From contig JAJDUB010000068.1 in assembly GCA_022826885.1 (NCBI GenBank), forward strand, positions 26,387-90,386: 64,000 nt of DNA, written 5' to 3'. Both the position numbers and the translations under genes were made by a program. Below, piece after piece: positions 34,663 through 44,571 of this stretch; position 1 is the stretch's first letter; every line of letters starts with the position of its first letter. The notes beneath the pieces were generated by a model that searched no databases, was not told where the DNA came from, and saw only the letters and a list, made by a program, of their open reading frames with translations. Source of the stretch: Gammaproteobacteria bacterium. GTDB lineage: Bacteria; Pseudomonadota; Gammaproteobacteria; Eutrophobiales; Eutrophobiaceae.

Positions 34663-36396
34663 ATGGCTGATGTCGACTCCATTACGGTAGAGGTCATACA
34701 TAACTACTTGTTATCCGCGGCGCGGGAGATGAACCGGAATCTCATGCGTACCGCCTACAGCACCCTGATATACGAAGTGCATGATTTCGGTCTCGGCCTT
34801 TATGACAGGGAGTGCCGGCTGCTGGCAGAGGCGCCGGGACTGGCCGTGTTTACCCGCAGCAATGATTACGGGCTGAACAAAATGGTCGAATTTCTCGGCT
34901 ATGACAATATTCATCCCGGTGACGTAATCCTGCTCAATTACCCATACTGGAGTTCAACACATACCCTGGACGTCATGGCGGCGTCGCCTATCTTTCACAA
35001 GGACGAACTGGTGGGGTTCACTGCCGTGAAAGAACACTGGCTGGACCTGGGGCAAAAGGACCCCGGTTATTGCCTGGACACCATTGATCTTGCCCAGGAA
35101 GGACTGGTTTTCCCCTGTTCCAAGATATATTCGAAGGGGATATTGAACAAGGAACTTGAACAATTGATACGCTTCAACAGCCGTATGCCCGACCGGGTCA
35201 TCGGAGACATGAATGCACAGATTTCCGCGTGCCGGACCGGTGAGCGGCGGGTACAGGAACTGGTGGAAAAGTTTGGCGTTGAGACCTATGCGGAAGCAGT
35301 GAAAAAGATGCTGGACCATGGCGAGCGTCTGGCGCGCAAGAGACTGGCGGAGTTGCCGGACGGCACCTGGACCGCGGAGGATTATGTCGATGATGACGGG
35401 GTAGTGCGGGACCGCAAGATGCGCCTGCAGGCCACGGTAACCATTGCCGGTGATGAAATGACCATCGACTGGACCGGGTCGGATGATAAATGTAAAGGTC
35501 CGATGAACGTACCGATTGGCACCACCGAAGGAGTATGCGCCCTGGTCTTCAAGTCGATTACCACCCCGGACACCCCCGCGAATGAAGGCAACTTTCGGCC
35601 GTTGAAGGTGATCGCCCCGGAAGGTTGCATCATGAACGCACAACCGCCGTCACCAACCTTTACCCTGTGGACGGCCCTGATTGCGCCCGAGGTGGTGACC
35701 AAGGCCCTGGCCAAGGGTATGCCCGACAGCATTCCGGCGTGCAGCGGCGGAGACATCTTTTCCCTGATGGGGATTGGCACCCATCCCGATACCGGCAAGC
35801 TCTGGATTGAAAGCACCAATGAAGGCATCGGGTTTGGCGGGCATTCCGCCGATGACGGTGAGAGCGGTATCATGCACATGACCGAACCCGGTTGCCGTAA
35901 CAACCCGGTAGAGGTACTGGAAACCAAGGCGCCCTGGCTCATAGAAAACTATGGCTTGCGGGCCGATTCGGGGGGAGCCGGAAAACATCGCGGGGGGCTG
36001 GGAATTACCCGCACCTATCGTTTTCTCTCGGATGCGTCCGCATTGACCCTGGTAAAAAAAACCAAGACCTCGCCATGGGGTATGGCTGACGGGGAGGACG
36101 GGCAGGCAGGGGCTGTCGTCGTACGGCCCGGCACCGAACGGGAACAGGTAACCGGCGCCATATACGAGGAGGTGTCGGCGGGTGATGTGATCATCAACCG
36201 GTCCGGCGGCGGCGGCGGTTGGGGCAATCCCCTGGAACGAGACCCGTCACTGGTGCTTGACGATGTCAGGAACGAATTTGTGTCGGTTGCCGCCGCCCGG
36301 GAGAAATATGGTGTAATCATCGATCCTGAGACCATGGCGATTGATAACATGGCGACTGATAAGTTGCGTACCTCCATGTCGTCAGCGCTGAATTAA
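34663..36396 (+). CDS. HyuB-type subunit, pair 2
   Basis: A 577-residue protein starting MADVDSITVEVIHNYLLSA. The start at 34663 gives the conserved N-terminus, and earlier in-frame starts overlap hyuA. It contains the HyuB blocks LMRTAYSTLIYEVHDFGLGLYD, DVILLNYPYWSSTHTLDV, ACSGGDIFSLMGIG, SGGAGKHRGGLGI and GGGGGWGNPLERDP. HyuB forms the catalytic complex with HyuA. The standard sequence GTGSHAQD seen in pairs 3-5 is absent, so this pair belongs to a different branch. It is followed by hyuA of pair 3 after 22 bases, suggesting one transcript. Confidence 0.9.
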   Translation: MADVDSITVEVIHNYLLSAAREMNRNLMRTAYSTLIYEVHDFGLGLYDRECRLLAEAPGLAVFTRSNDYGLNKMVEFLGYDNIHPGDVILLNYPYWSSTHTLDVMAASPIFHKDELVGFTAVKEHWLDLGQKDPGYCLDTIDLAQEGLVFPCSKIYSKGILNKELEQLIRFNSRMPDRVIGDMNAQISACRTGERRVQELVEKFGVETYAEAVKKMLDHGERLARKRLAELPDGTWTAEDYVDDDGVVRDRKMRLQATVTIAGDEMTIDWTGSDDKCKGPMNVPIGTTEGVCALVFKSITTPDTPANEGNFRPLKVIAPEGCIMNAQPPSPTFTLWTALIAPEVVTKALAKGMPDSIPACSGGDIFSLMGIGTHPDTGKLWIESTNEGIGFGGHSADDGESGIMHMTEPGCRNNPVEVLETKAPWLIENYGLRADSGGAGKHRGGLGITRTYRFLSDASALTLVKKTKTSPWGMADGEDGQAGAVVVRPGTEREQVTGAIYEEVSAGDVIINRSGGGGGWGNPLERDPSLVLDDVRNEFVSVAAAREKYGVIIDPETMAIDNMATDKLRTSMSSALN

Positions 36397-36418
36397 CGTA
36401 TAAAAGGGGAGAAATGTA

Positions 36419-38458
36419 TTGAGCAGCCGCATCGGCGTTGATATAGGTGGCACGTTTACCGACCTCATTTTTTTCAATGAGGATGACGGTTCGGTACTGG
36501 TAGACAAGGTGCCTACCACCCCGGCGGCGCCTGAAATCGGTTGTGTCGATGCGATAAATTCGGCTGTTGCTCCCGATTTGCTCCGGTCATCCTCCTACTT
36601 TCTCCATGGCACAACAGTGGGGCTGAATGCTTTGCTCGAACGCAAGGGTTCCGTCGTGGGATTTTTGACCACCAGCGGTTTCCGCGATGTTCTGGAGATC
36701 CGCAAAGGCTCAAGGGAAGAGTGGTATAACGTGTTCTGGGTCCCCGATGCGCCGCTTGTGCCGCGCAGACGCCGGATTGAAGTCCGGGAACGGATGCTGT
36801 CCAGTGGTGAGGCGCTGGAACCGTTGATTGCGGAGGATGTCATTGATGCCGTGAAGGCGCTCCGGGAACAGGGGGTTACCGCCATAGCCGTATCCTTCCT
36901 GAACGCTTACATGAATCCGGCCCATGAAATCGAAGCCGAAAAGCTCATCCGAGAGGCCGGGTTCGACGGCGCCGTTTCCCTCTCACACCGCGTCTCCGGT
37001 GAATACCGCGACTATGAACGCTCTTCCACTACCGTGATAGATGCTTACGTGCGCGGGAGATTGTCAAATTACATGGAGCATATCGAATCCCGCTTGCGGG
37101 CGGGCGGGTTTGACGGCACCTGCCTGATTACCCGTTCCGGCAGCGGCTCCATGACGTTCACCGAGGCGGCGGAGCGCCCCTTTGAGACCATAATGTCAGG
37201 CCCCGTTGCCGGGGTTGAAGGCGCGGCGGAGCTGGCGCGCACCCTTGGACTGGGCGACATCATCTCTGCCGACGTGGGCGGCACCAGTTTTGACACGGCA
37301 TTGATCCGGGATGGCCGCCCGCAGTTGCTTTACGAAGGTTCCGTGCTGGGTATGCCGTTGCAGACACCATGGGTGGACGTGCGTTCCATCGGCGCCGGCG
37401 GTGGTTCCATCGCTTATGTTGACGTGGGAGGCCTGTTGCAGGTCGGTCCGCAAAGCGCGGGAGCGGAACCCGGCCCCGCGTGTTACGGGCGCGGCGGTGC
37501 ACATGCCACGGTGACGGATGCCGCGTTTTACCTGGGTATGCTGGCGTCAGGAAACCTTGCTTCCGGCATCAGGCTGGATCGCGGCAAGTCGGAAGCGGCC
37601 CTGAAACCCCTGGCCGACAGGCTGGGCTATGACCTGACACAGACAGCGGAAGGAATCATAACCATCGCTGTGGCCGCCATGGCCAATGCAATTCGCGAGA
37701 TTACCGTGGAGCAGGGTTTCGATCCCAGGGAGATGAAGTTACTGCCGTTTGGCGGCGCGGGCCCGATGCTTGCAACCGAGTTGGCGCGGGAACTGGATAT
37801 GCGGGAGATCATCATTCCGCCCTGCGCCGGGAACTTTTCCGCACTGGGACTGCTGACGTCCGACCTGTTGCAAAGCGCCGCGCTGACACGTCCCATGCCG
37901 CTCAATGATGAGTCGTTAAGCCAGGCAAACGACATACTCGAAGGCCTGTTCAAGGATTTGAAGTCCAGGGGTTCGGCCGGGGTAAACGGAACGGATACAC
38001 AACTGGAAGTTGCCCTGGACCTGCGTTATACCGGGCAGGAACATTCTATTAACGTTCAGCCTGACGCCGATGACGGCATGATTACGGCTGCGGCGGATGA
38101 CGTGCAGAACCGGTTTGAAGCCACATACCGCGAAGCCTATGGCGGCATACTCGATACGCTTATTGAAATTGTCTCCGTCCGGGCCTCGGTGCGCCGGCCT
38201 TTATCCGGCTCGATGGATTTCACCGGGACCGAGAGTATTGCAACCAGCGGTTCTACCGATTCTGTTCGAGCCTATAGTTTCATCCACCGGGAATATTCGG
38301 AGTTCCCCGTCATGGAGCGGAGTCAACTGTCTGGCGATAAACAGCGTAAGGGTCCCGCGATCATCATCGAGCCCACCACTACCACCTATGTTGATGCAGA
38401 TTGCCGGTATACCGTCGATGCCGGTGGTTGTTTACGAATTAATTTGGAGGAAACCTGA
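36419..38458 (+). CDS. HyuA-type ATP-dependent subunit, pair 3
   Basis: A 679-residue protein. The start is a TTG at 36419, giving SSRIGVDIGGTFTDLIFF. A GGGGAG ribosome site is about eight bases upstream, and no in-frame ATG or GTG fits. Conserved elements are FLHGTTVGLNALLERKG, SADVGGTSFDTALI, SIGAGGGSIAYVDVGG and QSAGAEPGPACYG. It is about 60 percent identical by eye to the HyuA of pair 4 (42520-44550), with almost identical blocks such as GMPLQTPWVDVRSIGAGGGS, so the two pairs are recent duplicates. The partner hyuB starts three bases after the stop. Confidence 0.92.
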   Translation: MSSRIGVDIGGTFTDLIFFNEDDGSVLVDKVPTTPAAPEIGCVDAINSAVAPDLLRSSSYFLHGTTVGLNALLERKGSVVGFLTTSGFRDVLEIRKGSREEWYNVFWVPDAPLVPRRRRIEVRERMLSSGEALEPLIAEDVIDAVKALREQGVTAIAVSFLNAYMNPAHEIEAEKLIREAGFDGAVSLSHRVSGEYRDYERSSTTVIDAYVRGRLSNYMEHIESRLRAGGFDGTCLITRSGSGSMTFTEAAERPFETIMSGPVAGVEGAAELARTLGLGDIISADVGGTSFDTALIRDGRPQLLYEGSVLGMPLQTPWVDVRSIGAGGGSIAYVDVGGLLQVGPQSAGAEPGPACYGRGGAHATVTDAAFYLGMLASGNLASGIRLDRGKSEAALKPLADRLGYDLTQTAEGIITIAVAAMANAIREITVEQGFDPREMKLLPFGGAGPMLATELARELDMREIIIPPCAGNFSALGLLTSDLLQSAALTRPMPLNDESLSQANDILEGLFKDLKSRGSAGVNGTDTQLEVALDLRYTGQEHSINVQPDADDGMITAAADDVQNRFEATYREAYGGILDTLIEIVSVRASVRRPLSGSMDFTGTESIATSGSTDSVRAYSFIHREYSEFPVMERSQLSGDKQRKGPAIIIEPTTTTYVDADCRYTVDAGGCLRINLEET

Positions 38459-38460
38459 TT

Positions 38461-40185
38461 ATGGATATGGAAACTAAAACCTATACCTATGTCGCAGGCA
38501 AGAATCTCGACGTGGACGGTTCCGCCGCGGACCCGGTAACCACGCAACTGGTGCGGAATTCACTCAATTCCATTGCCAACCAGATGCGCAACACCCTGAC
38601 GCGCGCCTCGTTTTCGCCCATTGTCTATGAGGCAAACGACTTTTGCGTGGCGCTGTATGATCACAATATCTGCCTGTTGTCCCAGGCGCCGACATTGCCG
38701 GTATTCCTGGGCACCATGAATTTCTGTATCGAAGCCGCCGTAGAAGGGGTGGGCGGCGTCGAAGCGCTGGAACCGGGTGATATCCTGCTTTACAACATGC
38801 CTTATGGTACCGGTTCCCATGCCCAGGATGCCGCGGTGGTGATGCCGGTGTTCATGGAGGACGGGGAACTGGCGGGTTACGCCTGTAACAAGGCACACTG
38901 GTATGACATTGGCGCAAAGAACCCGTATTGCACCGATACCGAAGACCTGTTCCAGGAAGGCGTGATCTTCCCCGGCGTAAAAATATACAAACGGGGCGAG
39001 AAAAATGACGACATTTTCCGCATGGTGGAGGCCAATACGCGCACCCCGGATTATGTGCTGGGCGACCTCCATGCCCAGAGCGCTTCTGCGCGGGCCGGGG
39101 CTGATGCGCTGGTCAAGCTGATACACCGCTTCGGGCGGGATACGTTCCGCATGTGCGTACAGCGCATGTTCGATCATGGTGAAGCCATGGTGCGGGATTT
39201 TTTCGCCAAGTTACCCGACGGCATCTATACCGCCACCAGCACCATGGATAACGACGGTCTCACCGATGAGACCATCGACTTTGAAATCACGGTGGAAATC
39301 GAGGGCAGCACGATCCGGATCGACTATTCCAAAGTACCTGACGCGGTTGCCGGACCCATGAACTGCCCGTTCCCGTCAACGGTCTCCGGAAGCCGCGTGG
39401 CCATCGGCATGATGCTGGGCGAGGGAGGGTCGCCCGCGGAAGGGCACTTTCGCCCGCTGGAAGTGGTTACCCGGACCGGCTCCATGTTCCACCCGGTCGC
39501 GCCGCAGCCCTGTTACCTGTACGGCTGGCCGTTGATGCATGCCATGGAAGCGATTTACGAAGCCTTTTCAAAGGCTGCCGCGGACCTGGTGCCTTCCGGC
39601 AGCGCCGGCGACATCTGTGCCGTGCAGGCCTACGGCTACCATTCCGAGACCGGCGAGTTTTTCTTTAACGGTTACGCCCTGCCCGTAGGGCACGGCGCTT
39701 CCGCCGACGCGGACGGCGCGACCCTGTATGTTCCCGCCCTGGCGAAATCCACCCTGCCGTCGGCGGAAATCCAGGAAGCCAAGTTTCCGTTCGTGTTCAG
39801 GAAATGGAACCTCGCGCCTGATTCATGCGGCCCCGGCAAATACCGGGGCGGCCTGGGTGTTGATTACGAGTGGCAGGTCATGCACGATGCGCGCCTGATT
39901 TCCACGGTTGAAAACACCAAGACGCCCGCCTGGGCACAACAGGGCGGACTGTCCGGGACCTGTAACGGTTTCACCATCGAATATCCTGACGGGCGCATCG
40001 AAAAACGCAACAAGGTTACGGGGTTGCCGGTGCCTGATGGAACGATCATAAAAATCCATTGCGGTGGTGGCGGCGGCTATGGCCTGCCGTCAGAGCGGGA
40101 CCCGGAGGCGGTGCGGCGCGACCTGGAGGAAGGCTATATCAGCGAACAGCATGCCAGACAGTATTATCCTCACGTATTTGGATAG
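38461..40185 (+). CDS. HyuB-type subunit, pair 3
   Basis: A 574-residue protein with a good GGAGGA ribosome site. Conserved blocks: NSIANQMRNTLTRASFSPIVYEANDF, LYNMPYGTGSHAQDAAVV, CNKAHWYDIGAKNPYCTDT, SCGPGKYRGGLG and CGGGGGYGLPSERDP. It shares the N-terminal layout (ADPVTT-LVRNSLNS-ANQM) with the HyuB proteins at 44572 and 46477, which together form one sub-branch. The catalytic role is with HyuA at 36419. A palindromic repeat lies 12 bases after the stop. Confidence 0.9.
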   Translation: MDMETKTYTYVAGKNLDVDGSAADPVTTQLVRNSLNSIANQMRNTLTRASFSPIVYEANDFCVALYDHNICLLSQAPTLPVFLGTMNFCIEAAVEGVGGVEALEPGDILLYNMPYGTGSHAQDAAVVMPVFMEDGELAGYACNKAHWYDIGAKNPYCTDTEDLFQEGVIFPGVKIYKRGEKNDDIFRMVEANTRTPDYVLGDLHAQSASARAGADALVKLIHRFGRDTFRMCVQRMFDHGEAMVRDFFAKLPDGIYTATSTMDNDGLTDETIDFEITVEIEGSTIRIDYSKVPDAVAGPMNCPFPSTVSGSRVAIGMMLGEGGSPAEGHFRPLEVVTRTGSMFHPVAPQPCYLYGWPLMHAMEAIYEAFSKAAADLVPSGSAGDICAVQAYGYHSETGEFFFNGYALPVGHGASADADGATLYVPALAKSTLPSAEIQEAKFPFVFRKWNLAPDSCGPGKYRGGLGVDYEWQVMHDARLISTVENTKTPAWAQQGGLSGTCNGFTIEYPDGRIEKRNKVTGLPVPDGTIIKIHCGGGGGYGLPSERDPEAVRRDLEEGYISEQHARQYYPHVFG

Positions 40186-40196
40186 TGGGGGAAAAA

Positions 40197-40221
40197 GGGG
40201 ACGGATTTGAAATTCGTCCCC
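40197..40221. repeat. REP-like palindrome, copy 1 (GGGGACGGA...CGTCCCC)
   Basis: 25 bases: arm GGGGACGGATTT, centre G, arm AAATTCGTCCCC, with one mismatch. It lies between hyuB of pair 3 and TonB receptor 3. The same palindrome family recurs at 42475-42498 and 57765-57789. Confidence 0.75.
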
Positions 40222-40296
40222 AGGTGTCCTGACGTATTGAAGTTACTTAACGCGTTATATATAGTTACGCAAAATATAATGACAAAGGGGAATAAT

Positions 40297-42438
40297 ATGA
40301 AATTCCAAAGCACTTGCCTGACGGCCCTGGTTATCGGTTCCATTTTAAACCTGCCGGTGTTTGCACAGGGCACCGGATTACTGGAGGAAATCGTGGTCAC
40401 GGCCACCAAACGGGAAACCAACCTGCAGGATACCGCCATGTCCGTTTCCGCGTTCACCGGGGAACAACTGGAGCAGGCCGGCGCAACGGACCTCAGGGAA
40501 ATGCAGTTGTTCACGCCCGGACTCTGGGTAGGCGGCAATGCGGGTTTCGGCACCAATCCCATCGTTATTCGAGGTATAGGTTCGTTGATTACCGGTATCG
40601 GCGCAGATGAGGCAGTAGGTGTTTACATCGACGGGATATTCCAGGGACGCACTGCCGGCAACATTTTCGAGTTTGTCGATATAGACCGGGTTGAGGTTCT
40701 ACGCGGTCCCCAGGGGACATTGTACGGCCGGAACGCCACCGGGGGCGCCATCAATGTCATCACCAAGACGCCGGGAGATGAGTTTGAAGGCCGTGTGGAA
40801 GGCGAGGTCACGTCTTTCGACGGCTGGGGGGCGCGCGGCTATTTCCTGGTGCCTGTCTCCGATAACCTCGGGGTTAAACTCTCCGGCGGCAAGTATGACC
40901 GTGATGGCTGGATCCATAATCCGACAACAGGCATTGCCGGCAGTTCCGTTGATAAAGAGTATTTTTCACTAGGCTTGCACTGGACACCATCAGACAGAAC
41001 TACCGTGGACATTCGCGGCTATACGGGCACGTCAAAACTTCCTACTGCTTATAAAGACCTGAACGACGGCATAGATACCTTGAGTGTTTATACTGCTGAC
41101 CATACCAATGCTTCCAGGCGCGAGTTTACTTCCGTCAGCGGCACTATCACCCATGATTTCGACTGGTTTACGGCAAAGGCGATTGTCGGTTATCTAGAAA
41201 CCGAAGTGGCAGACTTCGTCGATTCCGATGGTCAGGCGATCAACAACGTGCAATACCGCGGGTTTAATGAATCCGACCAATACAGCGTGGAATTACAATT
41301 CGCTTCAACGGGGTCCGGTCCGTTTACCTGGCTGATCGGCGCGTTTTATTTCGACGAAGCAGCAGAGGATGACACGCCGTTTAATTTCTTCCGCGACCCC
41401 ATGGCCATATTCGGCGTGCCGCCGGGTATAGGACTGGGACCGCTCGGTTTGCTGTTTGCGGCCGAGGTCGATACCGAGGCCTGGGCCGGGTTCGGTGAAT
41501 TGACATTCCAGCCGGTTGACAGGATTACGCTCACGGCCGGGGTGCGTTACAGTACCGAGTCCAAGGACTGGCTGGGTTGCATCGGGGGGTTTGCCGTATA
41601 CGAGGTTGACTACAGGCCCGATCTGTGCGACGCCAGCTTCGTGCCGGATGACGATTCCTGGGATGCCTGGACGCCGCACTTCGTCATCGATTTTCAGTTG
41701 ACCGACGACATGCTGTTCTACGCAAGCGCTACACGGGGATTCCGCAGCGGCGGCTGGAACTGGACCGCTCCCACTTTTCCCGACACGGATAACGGCTTTA
41801 ACCCGGAATTCGTCTGGACTTACGAGGGCGGCATGAAGACGGACTTGCTGGACCGGCGGGCGCGATTCAACGTCTCGGGTTTTTATTCCGATTTCACCAA
41901 TGTACAGGTTCGCACTACGGATCCCAACGGCCTCATCACCATCGTGAATGCTGCTACCGCGGATATCTACGGCGTGGAAATGGAGTTGAGCGCAACACCT
42001 GTGGACAATTTCAATATTGCGGGTACTGCGGCCTGGCTGGATGCAACATATGCTGAGTTCATCGGCGCGGGAGGCAATGACCTGTCGGGCAACAGGTTGA
42101 ACCGCTCGCCGGAGTGGCAACTCTCATTGATGGCGCAATATACGTTTCCCATCGGCGATATCGGTACGCTGACTCCCCGTGTCGAATGGCAATATGTCGA
42201 TGAAATGTTCCATGACGAGAACAACACCCAGCCGCAGGGGTCGGAGAGTTTCGACATCGTCAACGTAAAACTGCGCTTTGAATCCAATGACTCGCGCTGG
42301 GGCGCGGAACTGTACGCCAGGAATGCGGACAACACCCAGTACCGGGCGCACTCGTTCCAGGGAATACTGCCCAACATTCTGCCAAGCCAGTACAGCGATC
42401 CGCGCATATTCGGCGGCAAGGTGTTTTTCAATTTTTAG
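40297..42438 (+). CDS. TonB-dependent outer-membrane receptor 3
   Basis: A 713-residue receptor. The ATG at 40297 has an AAAGGGG ribosome site and yields a clean signal peptide (KFQSTCLTALVIGSILNLP, cut near VFAQG). It has the TonB box EEIVVTATKRETNLQDTAMSV, a plug with IVIRGIGSLITGIGADEAVG and RVEVLRGPQGTLYGRNATGG, and a barrel ending GKVFFNF. It is enclosed by hyuAB pairs 3 and 4, so its ligand may be a substrate of these enzymes. REP-like palindromes sit on both sides of the gene (40197 and 42475). Confidence 0.92.
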   Translation: MKFQSTCLTALVIGSILNLPVFAQGTGLLEEIVVTATKRETNLQDTAMSVSAFTGEQLEQAGATDLREMQLFTPGLWVGGNAGFGTNPIVIRGIGSLITGIGADEAVGVYIDGIFQGRTAGNIFEFVDIDRVEVLRGPQGTLYGRNATGGAINVITKTPGDEFEGRVEGEVTSFDGWGARGYFLVPVSDNLGVKLSGGKYDRDGWIHNPTTGIAGSSVDKEYFSLGLHWTPSDRTTVDIRGYTGTSKLPTAYKDLNDGIDTLSVYTADHTNASRREFTSVSGTITHDFDWFTAKAIVGYLETEVADFVDSDGQAINNVQYRGFNESDQYSVELQFASTGSGPFTWLIGAFYFDEAAEDDTPFNFFRDPMAIFGVPPGIGLGPLGLLFAAEVDTEAWAGFGELTFQPVDRITLTAGVRYSTESKDWLGCIGGFAVYEVDYRPDLCDASFVPDDDSWDAWTPHFVIDFQLTDDMLFYASATRGFRSGGWNWTAPTFPDTDNGFNPEFVWTYEGGMKTDLLDRRARFNVSGFYSDFTNVQVRTTDPNGLITIVNAATADIYGVEMELSATPVDNFNIAGTAAWLDATYAEFIGAGGNDLSGNRLNRSPEWQLSLMAQYTFPIGDIGTLTPRVEWQYVDEMFHDENNTQPQGSESFDIVNVKLRFESNDSRWGAELYARNADNTQYRAHSFQGILPNILPSQYSDPRIFGGKVFFNF

Positions 42439-42474
42439 TTGGTACTGTTAACCAATGAATTACCTGGAAATCCA

Positions 42475-42498
42475 GGGGATGGAATTAATTCCGTCCCC
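42475..42498. repeat. REP-like palindrome, copy 2
   Basis: 24 bases: arms GGGGATGGAATT and AATTCCGTCCCC with one mismatch and no central base. It lies between TonB receptor 3 and hyuA of pair 4, about 20 bases before the hyuA ATG. Confidence 0.7.
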
Positions 42499-42519
42499 GG
42501 CGGTTCCTGATACCGACTG

Positions 42520-44550
42520 ATGGCTACCAGAATCGGCGTTGACATCGGCGGTACGTTTACCGATCTGTTGTTCTATGACGATCAGACTTCGGATATGCTG
42601 GTGGCCAAGGTGCCGACCACTCCCGCATCTCCTGAGCAGGGTTGTGTCCAGGCAGTAACTGACTCTGTTGATGGGGATCAGTTGCGGCAGACGCAGTACT
42701 TTCTGCACGGGACCACTGTCGGGCTCAACTCTTTACTGGAACGCAAGGGCGCAAGGGTAGGTCTGCTGGCGACCCGGGGGTTTCGCGATATCCTGGAGAT
42801 CCGCCGCGGCGACCGCGATGAGATGTATAACCTGTTCTGGCAGTTGCCGGAGCCCCTGGTCCCGAGGCGCTTGCGCCTGCCTGTGACCGGTCGGGTCCGG
42901 TCAGACGGTACGGTTCACATACCTTTTGAAAAGCAGGACGTTCTGGATGCGCTCGAGATATTCGCCCTTGAGGGGGTGAACAGTATCGCGGTGGCGTTCA
43001 TGAATGCATACGCCAATCCGGCCCATGAACTGGCCGCGGAATCCGCGCTCAGGGAGGCGGGTTTTTCAGGTGAAATCTCCCTGTCTCATCATATATCCCG
43101 CGAGTACCGGGAGTATGAACGCACTTCCACCACCGTGATTGATGCCTTCGTGCGCGGGCGCATGTCAAATTATCTCAGGAGACTGGAGGCCGACCTGCGT
43201 GGCGCCGGGTTTAAAGGGGATTGTCTAATCACCCGCTCCGGCAGCGGTTCCATGACGTTCTCCGAAGCCGAAGACCGGCCGTTTGAGACGATCATGTCCG
43301 GTCCGGTGGCAGGTGCTGAGGGGGGCGGCGAACTGTCGAGGCAGTTGGGGCTGGGGGATCTGATAACGGCAGACGTAGGCGGCACCAGTTTTGACACCTG
43401 CGTGATCACCCGGGGCCGGCCTACCTTGTTGTTCGAGGGAAAGATAGTCGGTATGCCGTTGCAGACACCCTGGGTTGACGTGCGCTCTATTGGCGCCGGT
43501 GGAGGTTCCATCGCCCAGGTAGACGTTGGTGGTCTGCTCCGGGTAGGTCCCGAAAGTGGGGGTGCCGACCCGGGTCCCGCCTGCTATGGCAAAGGTGGTG
43601 AAAATGCCTGCATGACCGATGCGGCTTTTTATCTTGGGATGCTGGGGGAAGGGAAACTGGCATCCGGTCTGCAACTTGACCTTGCGCTTGCGGAGAAGGC
43701 CTTGCAACCCCTGGCGGGCAAGCTGGGTTACGGCATGGATGAAACCGCTATCGGCATAATGGATATAGCCTCCGCATCCATGGCCGATGCGATCCGGGAA
43801 ATCACCGTTGAGCAGGGCATCGACCCGAGGAAACTGAAGCTGCTGGCTTTTGGCGGCGCCGGTCCCCTGATGGGCACCCTCCTGGCCCGTGACCTGGATA
43901 TTACCGGGATTGTTATTCCTCCCCACGCCGGCAATTTCTCGGCCTGGGGTCTGTTGGGGGCCGACCTGACGCGGGCCACGGCGCGTACACGCATCATGCG
44001 CCTGGATGATGATGGCCTGGCAAATGTTAATGACATCCTGGCAGAGATGTATTCGGACCTGGCTGCCCGTGCGGGCAGTTCCGGGGATGGAGGTGAGTGG
44101 GCGCGGGAGGCAGGCCTGGACATGCGTTATAAAGGGCAGGAGCATACGCTGAGTATCAATGTGCCCGGTGACAACGGTCGGGTGACGATTTCAACCGAAC
44201 AGGTACGCGAAATCTTTACCCGCGATTACGACCGAACTTTCGGCAATACCATGGATGAACCGGTGGAGATCGTATCGATCCGCGCCACGGTGAGACATGC
44301 CCTGCCAAGAAGGTCGGAAGGCCTGTCTGCGCTGAACGGCTCGGACGGAACGCACACAATCCGGGAAGCATACTCTTTTACCGAGAAGAAACGAATGGAC
44401 TTCCGCATCCTTGACCGCTCATCCATGCAGGCAGGCGATACCCTGGCGGGACCTGCTATTATTAATGAACCGACTGCGACCACTTACCTCGATGCGAACT
44501 GGGCCTGCGAGGTCCATGGTTCGGGGTGCCTGTTCATCTCGCGTCATTAG
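42520..44550 (+). CDS. HyuA-type ATP-dependent subunit, pair 4
   Basis: A 676-residue protein: TRIGVDIGGTFTDLLFYDD, FLHGTTVGLNSLLERKG, TADVGGTSFDTCVI, PWVDVRSIGAGGGSIAQVD and ESGGADPGPACYG. It is a close paralogue of HyuA of pair 3. The ribosome site before the ATG is weak, and the upstream palindrome (42475-42498) is close enough to affect translation if transcribed from further up. The partner hyuB starts 21 bases after the stop. Confidence 0.92.
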   Translation: MATRIGVDIGGTFTDLLFYDDQTSDMLVAKVPTTPASPEQGCVQAVTDSVDGDQLRQTQYFLHGTTVGLNSLLERKGARVGLLATRGFRDILEIRRGDRDEMYNLFWQLPEPLVPRRLRLPVTGRVRSDGTVHIPFEKQDVLDALEIFALEGVNSIAVAFMNAYANPAHELAAESALREAGFSGEISLSHHISREYREYERTSTTVIDAFVRGRMSNYLRRLEADLRGAGFKGDCLITRSGSGSMTFSEAEDRPFETIMSGPVAGAEGGGELSRQLGLGDLITADVGGTSFDTCVITRGRPTLLFEGKIVGMPLQTPWVDVRSIGAGGGSIAQVDVGGLLRVGPESGGADPGPACYGKGGENACMTDAAFYLGMLGEGKLASGLQLDLALAEKALQPLAGKLGYGMDETAIGIMDIASASMADAIREITVEQGIDPRKLKLLAFGGAGPLMGTLLARDLDITGIVIPPHAGNFSAWGLLGADLTRATARTRIMRLDDDGLANVNDILAEMYSDLAARAGSSGDGGEWAREAGLDMRYKGQEHTLSINVPGDNGRVTISTEQVREIFTRDYDRTFGNTMDEPVEIVSIRATVRHALPRRSEGLSALNGSDGTHTIREAYSFTEKKRMDFRILDRSSMQAGDTLAGPAIINEPTATTYLDANWACEVHGSGCLFISRH

Positions 44551-44571
44551 TTCGCGCAACGGGAGACAGTT

